The notes beneath the pieces are model-generated. The model ran no database searches, was not told the DNA's origin, and worked only from the letters and a program-made list of their open reading frames with translations. A stretch of DNA of 64,000 bases from an uncultured Polaribacter sp. (lineage in GTDB: Bacteria; Bacteroidota; Bacteroidia; Flavobacteriales; Flavobacteriaceae), in NCBI RefSeq assembly GCF_947496195.1, contig NZ_CANMBY010000001.1, positions 1,364,001 to 1,428,000 on the forward strand, written 5' to 3'. Numbering within the stretch: position 1 is the stretch's first letter; the number at the start of each line of letters is the position of its first letter. Positions 36,821 to 46,003 of the stretch are shown here, one piece after another. Both the position numbers and the translations under genes were made by a program.

Positions 36821-37633
36821 ATGAAATCACTTATCAAAAAAACGCTACTTTCTATTTTTATAATATTTATATCAATAAATTTTTACGGTCAGAGTTTCCA
36901 AGGAAAAGCTGTGTATAAGTCTAAAACTAAAATGGAGCTTGGAAATTGGGGAGCAAGAATGAGCGAAGGTCAAAAAAAACAAATAGCTGCTAGATTAAAA
37001 AATAGATTAGAAAAAACATACATTTTAACTTTTAACATGCAAGAAGCAATGTTTTTAGAAGATGAGAAAATCGATGCTATTTCTGGTGCAACAGATTCTT
37101 GGGGAAGTTATTTTTCTAGAGGAGATCAATATAAAAATGTAAAAGAAAATAAATTAATTCAAGCTCAAGAATTTTATGGTAAACGTTTTATAGTAAAAGA
37201 CGATTTATATAAAATAAATTGGGAAATGGGCACAGAAACCAAAAAAATTGGTCAATATACTTGCTACAAAGCAAAGGCTTTTGTTCCAAAAAATGAATTA
37301 GAATGGTATAATTTTTCTTGGAGTGATTTAAGAAATACAGACAAAAAGCCAGAAGAAAATTTAGAAATTGTTGAAGCTTGGTATACACCACAAATTCCAG
37401 TTTCTCAAGGGCCAGCAGAATTCTGGGGTTTACCAGGTTTAATCTTAGAAGTAAGTTCTGGTGGAACCACATTATTATGTACTGAAATTGAAATTAATAA
37501 CAAGCAACAAGTTGCTATAGAAGCACCAACAAAAGGAACAGAAATTACTAAAAATGATTATGCATCAACTGTAAAGAAAAAGATGATGGAGATGAGAACA
37601 AACAGAATGGGTAGATCTAGAAGAAGTAGATAA
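36821..37633 (+). CDS. GLPGLI-family secreted protein
   Basis: A 270-aa protein with a signal peptide (ending INFYGQ) and the family hallmark EFWGLPGLILEVSSGG (about 203-218), preceded by AWYTPQIPVSQGP. GLPGLI proteins are widespread in Bacteroidetes and of unknown function. The C-terminus is basic (RTNRMGRSRRSR). It ends at a strong terminator shared with tmRNA on the other strand. Confidence 0.92.
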   Translation: MKSLIKKTLLSIFIIFISINFYGQSFQGKAVYKSKTKMELGNWGARMSEGQKKQIAARLKNRLEKTYILTFNMQEAMFLEDEKIDAISGATDSWGSYFSRGDQYKNVKENKLIQAQEFYGKRFIVKDDLYKINWEMGTETKKIGQYTCYKAKAFVPKNELEWYNFSWSDLRNTDKKPEENLEIVEAWYTPQIPVSQGPAEFWGLPGLILEVSSGGTTLLCTEIEINNKQQVAIEAPTKGTEITKNDYASTVKKKMMEMRTNRMGRSRRSR

Positions 37634-37650
37634 TTCATTTTTAAATATTA

Positions 37651-37690
37651 AAAAAAAAATCCGTAACTAAATAGTTACGGATTTTTTTTT
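37651..37690. terminator. Bidirectional terminator between the GLPGLI gene and tmRNA
   Basis: An A-run plus CCGTAACTA (37661-37669) pairs with TAGTTACGG (37672-37680) plus a T-run, with a 2-nt loop. It serves both converging transcripts. Confidence 0.9.
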
Positions 37691-37691
37691 G

Positions 37692-38082
37692 TGGAGACGC
37701 CGAGAATCGAACTCGGGTCCAAACAAGCAGCCAATAAGCTTTCTACATATTTAGTTCTTACTTAGTTTTCGTTGTAAAGATGATTAAGAACAACCTACTT
37801 TACACTTAACTTCTTAAATTTCAAAAACCTAACGAAGTAATAGGTTTTCTATGTTTACTTTTACGATGCCCAAAAATGAAACGCCGTAAACCAAGGCTTT
37901 TCGTGGACATAAAGCTTGCTCACCTAGTGAGCCGAGGCTTAATCTTACTATAATTCAGATTAGGCAGCTAAAGCGTAGTTATCTTCGCCGTTTATAATTT
38001 TGAAATAAGTTTTACAAGTATCATTTCACTCCTTGATATGCTTACCAATTCACTGACCTTGCTGTCAAAACCAGTCGTCCCC
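37692..38082 (-). ncRNA. ssrA: Transfer-messenger RNA
   Basis: Rescues stalled ribosomes. On the minus strand the 5' end GGGGACGACTGG (from 38082) pairs its GGGGAC with GTCTCC (37698-37693) as the tRNA-like acceptor stem, and the T-arm GAGTTCGATTCTC is present near the 3' end. The tag frame (37989-37960) encodes GEDNYALAA and stop, with GGC as probable resume codon. After the discriminator A the genome reads CAA rather than CCA, so CCA must be added. A TACTTTTG box (38130-38123) suggests a promoter with a short processed leader. Confidence 0.95.
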
Positions 38083-38181
38083 AAATTGTCAAAGAACATT
38101 TTTACTATAAAAATGTGGATTGCAAAAGTATAAAAAATACTGTTGTCTATCCTTAGAAAATCTAATATCTTAGAGCAAAAT

Positions 38182-38204
38182 TTATACCAAATGGTATAAG
38201 TTTG
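38182..38204 (+). promoter_or_regulatory. Inverted repeat overlapping a -7 box upstream of the AlaDH-like gene
   Basis: TTATACC (38182-38188), spacer AAAT, GGTATAA (38193-38199) is a perfect inverted repeat. Its right arm overlaps TAAGTTTG (38197-38204), a TAnnTTTG box 27 bp before the ATG. This is the position of a repressor operator; the regulator is unknown. Confidence 0.5.
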
Positions 38205-38231
38205 TATTCAGAATTTTATAAATAACATCAA

Positions 38232-39440
38232 ATGAAGTTTGGCATCATCAAAGAACGTAAAAATCCACCTGATAGAAGAGTTGTTTTCTCTCCTAAAAAA
38301 CTTAGAGAATTACAAGAAAAATTTCCAACTGCTAAAATTGAAGTAGAAAGTTCAGATATTCGAGTTTTTACAGATGAAGAATATACAAAAGAGAATATTC
38401 AAGTTTCTAAAGATATGACTGTTTGTGATGTTCTTTTAGGTGTAAAGGAAGTACCTGTAGATACTTTAATACCAAATAAAAAATATTTTTTTTTTAGTCA
38501 CACTATTAAAAAGCAACCTTATAATAGAAATTTACTAAAAGCAATTTTAGACAAAAACATAGAGTTGTACGATCATGAAACCATTACCAAAGAAAACGGA
38601 ATGCGTTTAATTGGTTTTGGTAGATATGCTGGTATTGTTGGTGCATATAATGGCTTTAGAGCTATTGGGTTAACTACTAAATCTTTTCAATTACCTAAAG
38701 CAGAAACTTTAGATAGTAAAAAAGAATTAATTGAGGAGTTACAAAAAATTAAACTAAGTAATAAGTTTAAAATATTACTTACAGGAAATGGTAAAGTAGC
38801 TTATGGAGCAAAAGAAATGTTAGATGCAATGAACATAAAACAAGTTTCTGTAGATGAGTATCTATCTAAAACTTTTAACGAAGTTGTGTATTGCATGATA
38901 GATGTTTTAGATTATAACAAACGAAAAGATGGACAAATAATAGACAATTTAGACTTTTATAATCATCCAGAAGCTTATGAATCTAATTTTATGCGTTTTG
39001 CAGAAGTTACAGACTTTTTTATTGCTGGGCACTTTTTTGGAGATGGCTCTCCTTATTTATTTACTAGAGAAGATGCTAAAAAACAAAATTTTAAAATAAA
39101 ATATGTTGCAGATATTTCTTGTGATATAGATGGCCCAGTTGCTTCTACAATAAGACCATCAACCATAGCAGATCCTATTTATGGGTATCATCCTAAAAAA
39201 GAGAAAGAAGTAAATTACACAGATAAAGACGCAATTGTTGTAATGGCTGTAGATAATTTACCATGTGAATTACCAAAAGATGCTAGTGAAGGATTTGGAG
39301 AAATGTTTTTAGAAAATGTTATTCCTGCTTTTTTTAATAATGATAAAGATGGTGTTTTAGCTCGTGCAAAAATGACAGAGAATGGTAAGCTTACAGACCG
39401 TTTTTCGTATCTTCAAGATTATATAGATGGTAAAGAATAG
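38232..39440 (+). CDS. AlaDH/PNT-type NAD(P)-dependent oxidoreductase, saccharopine-dehydrogenase-like
   Basis: A 402-aa protein. The N-terminus (GIIKERKNPPDRRVVFSPKKL) and LYDHETITKENGMRLIGFGRYAG match the alanine dehydrogenase/transhydrogenase N-terminal fold. Later segments ILLTGNGKVAYGAKEML (nucleotide-binding) and VADISCDIDGPVAS then RPSTIADPIYGYHP resemble fungal saccharopine dehydrogenase and the lysine-oxoglutarate reductase part of AASS. A role in lysine metabolism is possible but not demonstrated. It is alone, with a possible operator over its promoter. Confidence 0.75.
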   Translation: MKFGIIKERKNPPDRRVVFSPKKLRELQEKFPTAKIEVESSDIRVFTDEEYTKENIQVSKDMTVCDVLLGVKEVPVDTLIPNKKYFFFSHTIKKQPYNRNLLKAILDKNIELYDHETITKENGMRLIGFGRYAGIVGAYNGFRAIGLTTKSFQLPKAETLDSKKELIEELQKIKLSNKFKILLTGNGKVAYGAKEMLDAMNIKQVSVDEYLSKTFNEVVYCMIDVLDYNKRKDGQIIDNLDFYNHPEAYESNFMRFAEVTDFFIAGHFFGDGSPYLFTREDAKKQNFKIKYVADISCDIDGPVASTIRPSTIADPIYGYHPKKEKEVNYTDKDAIVVMAVDNLPCELPKDASEGFGEMFLENVIPAFFNNDKDGVLARAKMTENGKLTDRFSYLQDYIDGKE

Positions 39441-39470
39441 ATTTCTATATAATTCTTAAAAATTTGAAAT

Positions 39471-39686
39471 TTGAACCTTCAAAATCATCAATTTCTTCTT
39501 GACTTAGTAAAAGCAAAAATGCCTTTTGGTAAATATAAAAATGTCTTTTTAGTAGATATACCAGAAGCCTATTTTGTTTGGTTTAAAAATTAGGGTTTTC
39601 CTCCTGGAAAATTAGGTCAACAAATGGCATCAATGTATGAGATTAAATTAAATGGATTAGAAGAAATAATTAGAAATATTAAGTAA
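39471..39686 (+). pseudogene. DUF3820-family gene interrupted by a nonsense codon
   Basis: One frame reads QFLLDLVKAKMPFGKYKNVF, then LVDIPEAYFVWFKN, a TAG at 39591-39593, then GFPPGKLGQQMASMYEIKLN and GLEEIIRNIK with a TAA at 39684-39686. The pattern MPFGKYKG...DLPEYYLVW..KGFPKGKLG...YEIKLNGLE is typical of DUF3820. Family members usually have Lys where the TAG lies, so one A-to-T change would explain it. TTG at 39471 is the probable original start. The frame is otherwise intact, so loss is recent, or the base is an error. Confidence 0.8.
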
Positions 39687-39755
39687 TATTTTAATCACTT
39701 TTTACAAAACCAATAAAAATCTTTTACATTTACTTAATTTTAAATTAGTGAATTA

Positions 39756-40967
39756 ATGGTTTTAAGGTATGTCTATTTTGGAATTTCTATTGTAGGAATA
39801 TTTATATTCTTTTTTCTTTTAAAAAGATTTTTTAGATGGTTGCAATCTAAAGCAGATAAAATAGATAGAAATGTATTATTTAAGAAGAAAGAAGTAGCTA
39901 AGCTTTTTAAATTTATTACTCCAAGAAGAGAAAAGCATATCATAAAGTTTGCAATTCGTATTTTAAGGATATCAATCAGTCTTTTTTTCTTAATTATTTA
40001 TTTGCCTTTTGTTTTTAAATTTTTACCTGAAACAAAAGAATACGCAGATAAAGTTTTAGAGTATGTTATGAAACCTGTTTATTTTTTAATTGATGGGTTC
40101 TTAGAATTTTTACCAGGATTTTTCTTTATAATCGTTATTGTTTTTATAACTAAATATCTACTAAAATTTTTAAAATATTTAACTGGTGAGTTAGAGAGAG
40201 AAGCAGTTAGATTAGATGGATTTCATGCAGATTGGGCAAAACCAACTTTTAATTTAGTAAGAATTGTAGTTATTGCATTTGCAGCTATTATATGTTTTCC
40301 ATACATACCTGGTTCTGGATCAGATGCTTTTAAAGGGGTTTCAATATTTTTTGGAGTATTATTTTCTTTAGGTTCTACATCAGCAATTTCTAATATTGTT
40401 GCAGGTATTGTAATTACGTATATGAGACCTTTTAAACTTGGTGATAGAGTAGAAATAGGAGATACAGTTGGTGATGTAACAGAAAGAAGTTTATTAGTAA
40501 CAAGGGTAAGAACTATTAAAAATTTAGATGTAACAGTGCCAAATTCTACAATATTGGGTAATCATATCATAAATTTTAGTAAAAATGCAGCAGAAGAGGT
40601 AGGTATAATTTTACATACATCTGTTACTATAGGGTATGATGTGCCAAGTGGAGATGTTATAAAAGCACTGATTAAAGGAGCAAAAAGTACAGATATGATT
40701 TTGCAAAAACCAGAGCCATTTGTATTAGTAAAAAGTTTAGATGATTTCTATATTAACTACGAAATAAACTGCCATACAAAGACTCCAGAAAAATCAGCTA
40801 TAATCTATTCATTATTGCATGAGAATATAAAAAATGAGATGCATAATTCTGGTATAGAAATTCTTTCTCCTCATTATAATGCAGTTAGAGATGGTAATTC
40901 ATTAACAGTTCCACCAGAAAATATACCAAAAGACTATAAAAAAACAGGTTTTAAAATTGGAGATTAA
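39756..40967 (+). CDS. MscS-family mechanosensitive channel
   Basis: A 403-aa inner-membrane protein with N-terminal helices, two further hydrophobic segments (about 69-88 and 113-140), and the MscS pore/beta-domain signature: FGVLFSLGSTSAISNIVAGI then MRPFKLGDRVEIGDTVGDV, followed by VTVPNSTILGNHIINFS. It releases solutes under hypo-osmotic stress. Its stop overlaps the convergent membrane-protein gene by 4 bp. Confidence 0.94.
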   Translation: MVLRYVYFGISIVGIFIFFFLLKRFFRWLQSKADKIDRNVLFKKKEVAKLFKFITPRREKHIIKFAIRILRISISLFFLIIYLPFVFKFLPETKEYADKVLEYVMKPVYFLIDGFLEFLPGFFFIIVIVFITKYLLKFLKYLTGELEREAVRLDGFHADWAKPTFNLVRIVVIAFAAIICFPYIPGSGSDAFKGVSIFFGVLFSLGSTSAISNIVAGIVITYMRPFKLGDRVEIGDTVGDVTERSLLVTRVRTIKNLDVTVPNSTILGNHIINFSKNAAEEVGIILHTSVTIGYDVPSGDVIKALIKGAKSTDMILQKPEPFVLVKSLDDFYINYEINCHTKTPEKSAIIYSLLHENIKNEMHNSGIEILSPHYNAVRDGNSLTVPPENIPKDYKKTGFKIGD

Positions 40968-41527
40968 TGTTTTACAACAACTCCAAAAGTAATATGCGCA
41001 ATTCCTAAAATAAATAATGAAGAATACCAATAGCTAGGGATAACAATACACAAGGCTGCCAACAAAACACTTACTAAAGAAATAATTAAAATATTTTTTC
41101 TTGATTTATGCTTCATAAAAAACAAGAATATTCCATATAATATTAAAAAAGATGGTGTTATAAAATCTACATAGCCTAAATTCTTTAAACTAATAATAAT
41201 AGTAAAAGTTGAAACTAAAAAAATGATATAAACTAATAAAGCCTTTTTAGTTTTACTATTAAATATTTTATGTTGAAATCGTCTAGAAGCTCTTCTGGCT
41301 TTAAAATATAAAGCCATTGAAGAAAATAAGAAAGTTAAAATTAGTATTAAAATTACAGCAATTTCTATTATTTCTACAGACAACATTCCAGCTGGGTTAT
41401 CATCTATTAAAAAACCAGTTAAGATATTTTTAATCAAATAAGCAGCAATTAAAATATAGATGCCTATTTGAATACTGGCAAATCCTTTTAAACAAAAATT
41501 GACTTCGAAATTATCGTGTTTACTCAT
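40964..41527 (-). CDS. Hypothetical five-helix membrane protein
   Basis: A 187-aa protein with about five hydrophobic helices and a basic cytoplasmic stretch (KARRASRRFQHK) between the second and third. I do not recognise a family. I chose ATG 41527 (MSKHDNFEV); a longer frame runs to 41581 but crosses the start of the divergent DUF1801 gene. Confidence 0.7.
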   Translation of the reverse strand: MSKHDNFEVNFCLKGFASIQIGIYILIAAYLIKNILTGFLIDDNPAGMLSVEIIEIAVILILILTFLFSSMALYFKARRASRRFQHKIFNSKTKKALLVYIIFLVSTFTIIISLKNLGYVDFITPSFLILYGIFLFFMKHKSRKNILIISLVSVLLAALCIVIPSYWYSSLFILGIAHITFGVVVKH

Positions 41528-41558
41528 ATTTTTTTTAACTTTCGTAAATATACAAAAA

Positions 41559-41930
41559 ATGAAACCTGCTGAAGAATACATTTTAAGTCAACCAGAACCT
41601 TTTAGATCTATATTACTTCATTTACAAATTTTAATTGAAACTTCTTTTCCTGAGGTAGAGCTTCAATTTAAATGGAAAATTCCTTTTTATTATTTAGATA
41701 ACAAGCCTTTTTGTTATTTAAATCCTTCTAAAAAAAAAAGTTTTGTAGATGTTGCTTTTTGGGTTTCTGCACATCTAACTAAATATAATGAATACTTAGT
41801 TTCAGAAAACAGAAAAGTTGTAAAATCGTTAAGATACTTTAAGTTAGAAGATATTAATGAAGAGGTTTTACTTTCAGTTTTAGATGAAGCTCATCAATTA
41901 AAAGAAAAAGGTTTTTACAAAAGAGATTAG
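41559..41930 (+). CDS. DUF1801-domain protein
   Basis: A 123-aa soluble protein with AEEYILSQPEPFRSILLHLQ, LQFKWKIPFYYLDNKPFCYL and FVDVAFWVSAHL, matching DUF1801 (YdhG/YjbR-type fold). Function unknown. ATG 41559 gives the usual family start; the longer frame from 41499 is dominated by shadow sequence of the divergent gene. Confidence 0.85.
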   Translation: MKPAEEYILSQPEPFRSILLHLQILIETSFPEVELQFKWKIPFYYLDNKPFCYLNPSKKKSFVDVAFWVSAHLTKYNEYLVSENRKVVKSLRYFKLEDINEEVLLSVLDEAHQLKEKGFYKRD

Positions 41931-41932
41931 CT

Positions 41933-42883
41933 TTAATAAACAAGCTTAAATTGAACTGCATTTCTGTTTTTAATAAAAAATATTAAAGTTGTTTTTCTTT
42001 TTGGATTTGCAATACTAACTATTGATTTTTCACCTTTCTTTATGATTTCAGCTTTTTTTAAGTACTTCTCTCCAGAAAGTAAATAATACAAAGATTCGTT
42101 TAAGCCTATAAATTCAAACTCTAAATTCGCTTTATTTCTAATGTTGATAATACCATTGATAGGATTTTTCAATTCAATACCAGAGCTTAAAAACGTATTA
42201 TTATATATAGGTTGATTGTAGAATTCTTCTTTAGTCATTCTACCAAAACGTAAAACCCAAATAGTCTCTTCTGGAAAGTGTGTTTTAAAAATTTTCTCTT
42301 TAGGTATATTATAATAATAATTATCAAACTCTTTAACCCATTTTCTATTTAGCTCATAACCAGCAGCCCAAGTTGCATCTAAAATAATCCATTCATTATT
42401 TAGTTTTACAGCATTCCAAGCATGGTTAGTATTATGTCTAATTTCACCAATTTCATTGGCATTATTTCTTACATAACCCTTAATTACAGTGCTTTCTATC
42501 TGTAATAAATCGTATATTTTTTTTAGAGATTGTGCATACTCTTCACAAACACCTTTTTTAGAGATAAAAGTTTTAATAACTAAATTATCTATAAGGGTCT
42601 GTAATTTTTGTTTTTTATCTTCTTCAGAAGAATAATAAAAACTGTATCGTCTTTGAGTTGGCTTATAATACTCTTTTAAATTATACCTAATATTAGTAGC
42701 AATCCAATAAAATGAAGCTCTAATTTTATCAGAGTCAGAAGTAAAATCAGCACTAATTTTATTTGCTAAATCTTCTACTTTAGAAAATTTTGGGTATGCT
42801 TTTACAATGCTATCAACTTTACTAAAGTCTTGAGAGTAAGAGTTTAAAGTTATAGTAAGAAATAAAAATAAAAGTTGTTTCAT
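41933..42883 (-). CDS. Secreted transglutaminase-like protein
   Basis: A 316-aa protein with signal peptide (MKQLLFLFLTITLNSYSQ). The core carries the papain-like triad: Cys in KKGVCEEYAQSLKKI (about 112), His in NTNHAWNAVKL, and Asp in WIILDATWAAGYE. The C-terminal third is a beta-rich domain. Exported transglutaminase-like proteins of this type may be peptidases or amidases; the substrate is unknown. Convergent with the DUF1801 gene (2-bp gap). Confidence 0.87.
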   Translation of the reverse strand: MKQLLFLFLTITLNSYSQDFSKVDSIVKAYPKFSKVEDLANKISADFTSDSDKIRASFYWIATNIRYNLKEYYKPTQRRYSFYYSSEEDKKQKLQTLIDNLVIKTFISKKGVCEEYAQSLKKIYDLLQIESTVIKGYVRNNANEIGEIRHNTNHAWNAVKLNNEWIILDATWAAGYELNRKWVKEFDNYYYNIPKEKIFKTHFPEETIWVLRFGRMTKEEFYNQPIYNNTFLSSGIELKNPINGIINIRNKANLEFEFIGLNESLYYLLSGEKYLKKAEIIKKGEKSIVSIANPKRKTTLIFFIKNRNAVQFKLVY

Positions 42884-42922
42884 AATATGTAAATAAACAA
42901 CTTTTATGCCTAAAAATTGTGG

Positions 42923-43741
42923 TTATAAATTATTTACAGTTTTTCTTATAGTTACTAAGTTGGTAAGTAACTTTTCTAAATTATCTAAATGTAACATATT
43001 AGCACCATCACTTTTTGCATTAGCAGGGTCAAAGTGAGTTTCTATAAATAAACCATCTACATTATTTACAACTCCAGCTCTAGCAATAGTTTCTATCATT
43101 TCTGGTCTACCTCCTGTAACACCAACTGTTTGGTTTGGTTGTTGTAAAGAGTGAGTAACATCTAAAATTGTAGGGGCAAATTCACGCATTTCTGGTATTC
43201 CTCTAAAATCTACAATCATATCTTGATAACCAAACATGGTTCCTCTATCTGTAATCCAAGCTTTATTAGAGCCAGCATCTTTTACTTTTTGTACAGCATG
43301 TTTCATGGCACCTGGACTCATAAATTGTCCTTTTTTTAAGTTAACAACTTTACCTGTTTTTGCAGCTGCTACTACCAAGTCTGTTTGTCTTACTAAAAAA
43401 GCAGGTATTTGTAACACATCTACATAGGCTGCAGCTTTAGCAGCATCAGAAACTTCATGAATATCTGTTACTGTAGGTACATTAAAAGTTTCAGAAACTT
43501 TACGCAATATTTTTAAAGCTTTTTCATCACCAATTCCTGTAAAACTATCAATTCTACTTCTGTTTGCTTTTTTAAAACTTCCTTTAAATATATAAGGAAT
43601 CTCTAATTTATCAGTAATAGAAATCACTTTTTCAGCTATTCTTAAAGCCATTTCTTCACCTTCTATAGCACAGGGTCCAGCCAATAAGAAAAAATTATTT
43701 GAGTTTACGTGTTTAATATTTGGAATTTCAGATAAAATCAT
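42923..43741 (-). CDS. kdsA: 3-deoxy-8-phosphooctulonate synthase
   Basis: Makes KDO-8-phosphate from PEP and arabinose-5-phosphate for the lipopolysaccharide core. The 272-aa TIM barrel shows LLAGPCAIEGEEMAL, FKGSFKKANRSRIDSFTG, VPTVTDIHE, IPAFLVRQTDLV, VNLKKGQFMSP and a C-terminal FIETHFDPANAKSDGANML. I chose ATG 43741; the in-frame TTG at 43759 would add six residues. No other Kdo gene is adjacent. Confidence 0.95.
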   Translation of the reverse strand: MILSEIPNIKHVNSNNFFLLAGPCAIEGEEMALRIAEKVISITDKLEIPYIFKGSFKKANRSRIDSFTGIGDEKALKILRKVSETFNVPTVTDIHEVSDAAKAAAYVDVLQIPAFLVRQTDLVVAAAKTGKVVNLKKGQFMSPGAMKHAVQKVKDAGSNKAWITDRGTMFGYQDMIVDFRGIPEMREFAPTILDVTHSLQQPNQTVGVTGGRPEMIETIARAGVVNNVDGLFIETHFDPANAKSDGANMLHLDNLEKLLTNLVTIRKTVNNL

Positions 43742-43807
43742 TGGTAAAATTTTAGGCAAAAATAAGGAATTAAATTAGTTATATTTATAGCATAAATAGT
43801 TTTAAAA

Positions 43808-44833
43808 ATGATGAGAACAATTAAAATACTTTTAGTAAGTATACTTTTTATAGCAAGTAGTTGTAAAATTACTCAAACAGGAAAATCTGGCAATGATGGT
43901 AAAAAAGGAGTAAAAAAAGAGGATATATCTACTTCTGCTTTTTTTATTGATTCTACTTTGGTAAAAAAGCATCTATATACATTGGCTTCTGATGAAATGG
44001 AAGGTAGAAGATCTGGAACCAAGGGTATTGAAAAAGCAGCTCAGTATATAGAAAATGAGTTTAAAAGAATTGGCTTAACCAATTTTGAAGGACTAGACAG
44101 TTATAGACAAACATTCACTTTTACAAACAGAAGGTCTAAAAAAGAAATTGAAAGCTCAAATATTATTGGTGTTTTAGAAGGTAAAAGCAAAAAAGATGAA
44201 TATGTTATTATTTCTGCACATTATGATCATTTAGGAATAGGTAAACCTATAGAAGGAGATTCAATTTATAATGGAGCAAATGATGATGCATCTGGAGTAA
44301 CTGGTGTTTTAGCTTTGGCAGATTATTTTAAAAAAGTAGGTAATGAAAGAACCATTGTTTTTGCTGCTTTTACAGCAGAAGAAATGGGTTTAATTGGTTC
44401 TACTCATTTTGGTAAAGGTATAGATGCAGATAAGTTTGTAGCAGGCATTAATTTAGAAATGATAGGAAAAACACCAAGTTTTGGTCCAAATACTGCTTGG
44501 CTAACTGGTTTTGAACGTTCAGATTTTGGTAAAATAGTTCAAAAAAACTTAGAAGGTACAGGGTATCAATTGTTTCCAGATCCGTATAAAAATTTCAATT
44601 TATTTTTTAGATCAGATAACGCTTCTTTAGCAAGATTAGGAGTTCCTTCTCACACATTTTCTACTACAGCTATAGATGTTGATAAAGATTATCATAAAGT
44701 CACAGATGAAGCAGAGACTTTAAATATGACTGTGATAACACAAACCATTCAAGCTGTAGCAAAAGGCACAAAAAGTATTATTGATGGAAAAGATACACCA
44801 ACAAGAGTTGTAATTGTAGAAAGAAAAAAATAA
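43808..44833 (+). CDS. M28-family metallopeptidase lipoprotein
   Basis: A 341-aa exported zinc aminopeptidase-like enzyme. Lipobox IASSCKI (about residue 20). Zinc and catalytic motifs: ISAHYDHLGIG, YNGANDDASGVTGVLALADY, FTAEEMGLIGS and C-terminal DKDYHKVTDEAETLN. A MEGRRSGTKG segment is typical of the subfamily. It is followed 4 bp later by a DUF4136 lipoprotein gene in the same unit. Confidence 0.93.
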   Translation: MMRTIKILLVSILFIASSCKITQTGKSGNDGKKGVKKEDISTSAFFIDSTLVKKHLYTLASDEMEGRRSGTKGIEKAAQYIENEFKRIGLTNFEGLDSYRQTFTFTNRRSKKEIESSNIIGVLEGKSKKDEYVIISAHYDHLGIGKPIEGDSIYNGANDDASGVTGVLALADYFKKVGNERTIVFAAFTAEEMGLIGSTHFGKGIDADKFVAGINLEMIGKTPSFGPNTAWLTGFERSDFGKIVQKNLEGTGYQLFPDPYKNFNLFFRSDNASLARLGVPSHTFSTTAIDVDKDYHKVTDEAETLNMTVITQTIQAVAKGTKSIIDGKDTPTRVVIVERKK

Positions 44834-44837
44834 GAAA

Positions 44838-45356
44838 ATGAAATTTTTAAAATTTTTAATAGTAGTTTTTTTATTTGGCTGTTCTTCTTCTAAAGTGATG
44901 ACAGATTATGATAAAACTATAGATTTATCAAAATTCAAATCTTATAATTTTTATGAAGATATAGGAAAAGGATTAAATGAATTAGATGTAAAACGTGTTA
45001 CTTCTGCTTTAGATTCTGTGCTTATTTCATCAGGATTTAAAAAACAAGATACTTCAGATTTTTTAATAAATGTAATTGTAAATTATTCTCAATTACAAAC
45101 TACAAATACCATTAATATTGGATTTGGAAATGGGGGAATAGGTGTTGGTGGAGGAATACCAATAGGAGGTAAAAAAATTAATGAAGAGTTAATTGTTGAA
45201 TTTGTAAATGCAAAAACAAATACACTTTTTTGGGAAGGTGTTTTAAACTCTAAAGTATCAGAAAAAAGAAAACCTGAAACAAAAACAAATCATTACAAAA
45301 AGGTTATTCAACAAATTTTAAATGAATATCCTGTAATAAAAAAAACCTCTAAATAA
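44838..45356 (+). CDS. DUF4136-family lipoprotein
   Basis: A 172-aa lipoprotein (lipobox LFGCSSS, about 11-17). MTDYDKTIDLSKFKSYNF and the pattern around TNTINIGFGNGGIGVGGG, then LFWEGVLNSKVSE and YKKVIQQILNEYP match DUF4136, a small envelope lipoprotein family of unknown function. It ends inside the terminator at 45341-45373. Confidence 0.85.
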   Translation: MKFLKFLIVVFLFGCSSSKVMTDYDKTIDLSKFKSYNFYEDIGKGLNELDVKRVTSALDSVLISSGFKKQDTSDFLINVIVNYSQLQTTNTINIGFGNGGIGVGGGIPIGGKKINEELIVEFVNAKTNTLFWEGVLNSKVSEKRKPETKTNHYKKVIQQILNEYPVIKKTSK

Positions 45357-45373
45357 AATTTAGAGGTTTTTTT
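45341..45373. terminator. Bidirectional terminator between the DUF4136 and small barrel genes
   Basis: A-run plus CCTCTAAAT (45346-45354) pairs with ATTTAGAGG (45358-45366) plus a T-run. It overlaps the last codons of the plus-strand gene and lies 17 bp past the convergent gene's stop. Confidence 0.85.
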
Positions 45374-45389
45374 ATGATTAATTCTTTAT

Positions 45390-45836
45390 TTAGAATTGAT
45401 ATCTAACAGATAAAGCTACATCAGAATTTAATCCATCTAATCCACCAGCAATTCCTATTTCTGGTCTATAATCAATAGATAATAAAATTGGTGCACTAAA
45501 ATTGTACTCTATACCAATAACACCAGAACCATAAACTCCAGTTCCGTTATTAGAAACAATACCACCACCAAAACCTGCATACCAGTTAAATTGGTTTTCT
45601 AAATTCCAAACCCATTGATATAAAGCAGTGGCTTTAAAATCATTAAACTCATTAGCTAATCCTAAATCAATTTCTAGTCTATTATTGCTTCCTAAAGCTT
45701 TTTGATATGAAATTTCACCTCCAATTCCATTTCCACCTCCAAAACGTATACCTATTGCATTGTCAGAAACATCTTGTGCATTAGAAGATAAAACAGCTGC
45801 AAATACTAAACTAAAAACTAAAATTACTTTTTTCAT
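45390..45836 (-). CDS. Small outer-membrane beta-barrel protein
   Basis: A 148-aa protein with signal peptide MKKVILVFSLVFAAVLSSNA and about eight alternating strands, ending in DVALSVRYQF with a terminal Phe, the usual outer-membrane insertion signal. It resembles small OmpW/OmpA-like barrels of Bacteroidetes. Function unknown; monocistronic. Confidence 0.8.
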   Translation of the reverse strand: MKKVILVFSLVFAAVLSSNAQDVSDNAIGIRFGGGNGIGGEISYQKALGSNNRLEIDLGLANEFNDFKATALYQWVWNLENQFNWYAGFGGGIVSNNGTGVYGSGVIGIEYNFSAPILLSIDYRPEIGIAGGLDGLNSDVALSVRYQF

Positions 45837-46003
45837 GATAATTGATTTTTATTATTTTAAGTAAAAATAGGGTTTTTTTCATTTATTTTAAATGAAATCA
45901 TCTACTAAAGTTTTAAAATTAATAAAAATTGATAGTTATTAATTCATGCTTTTAGGGGCTAAATTTATGTTAGCTTTTGTATTTTTACTGTTCAAATTTA
46001 TAT

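Noticed and set aside
39591..39593. TAG as programmed recoding in the DUF3820 gene
   Set aside because: No stimulatory structure or unusual context is evident; a nonsense mutation or base error is simpler.
45977..46003. TTG start for mpl
   Set aside because: Adds nine residues not seen before the usual KIHFIAIGG start; ATG 46004 fits the family.
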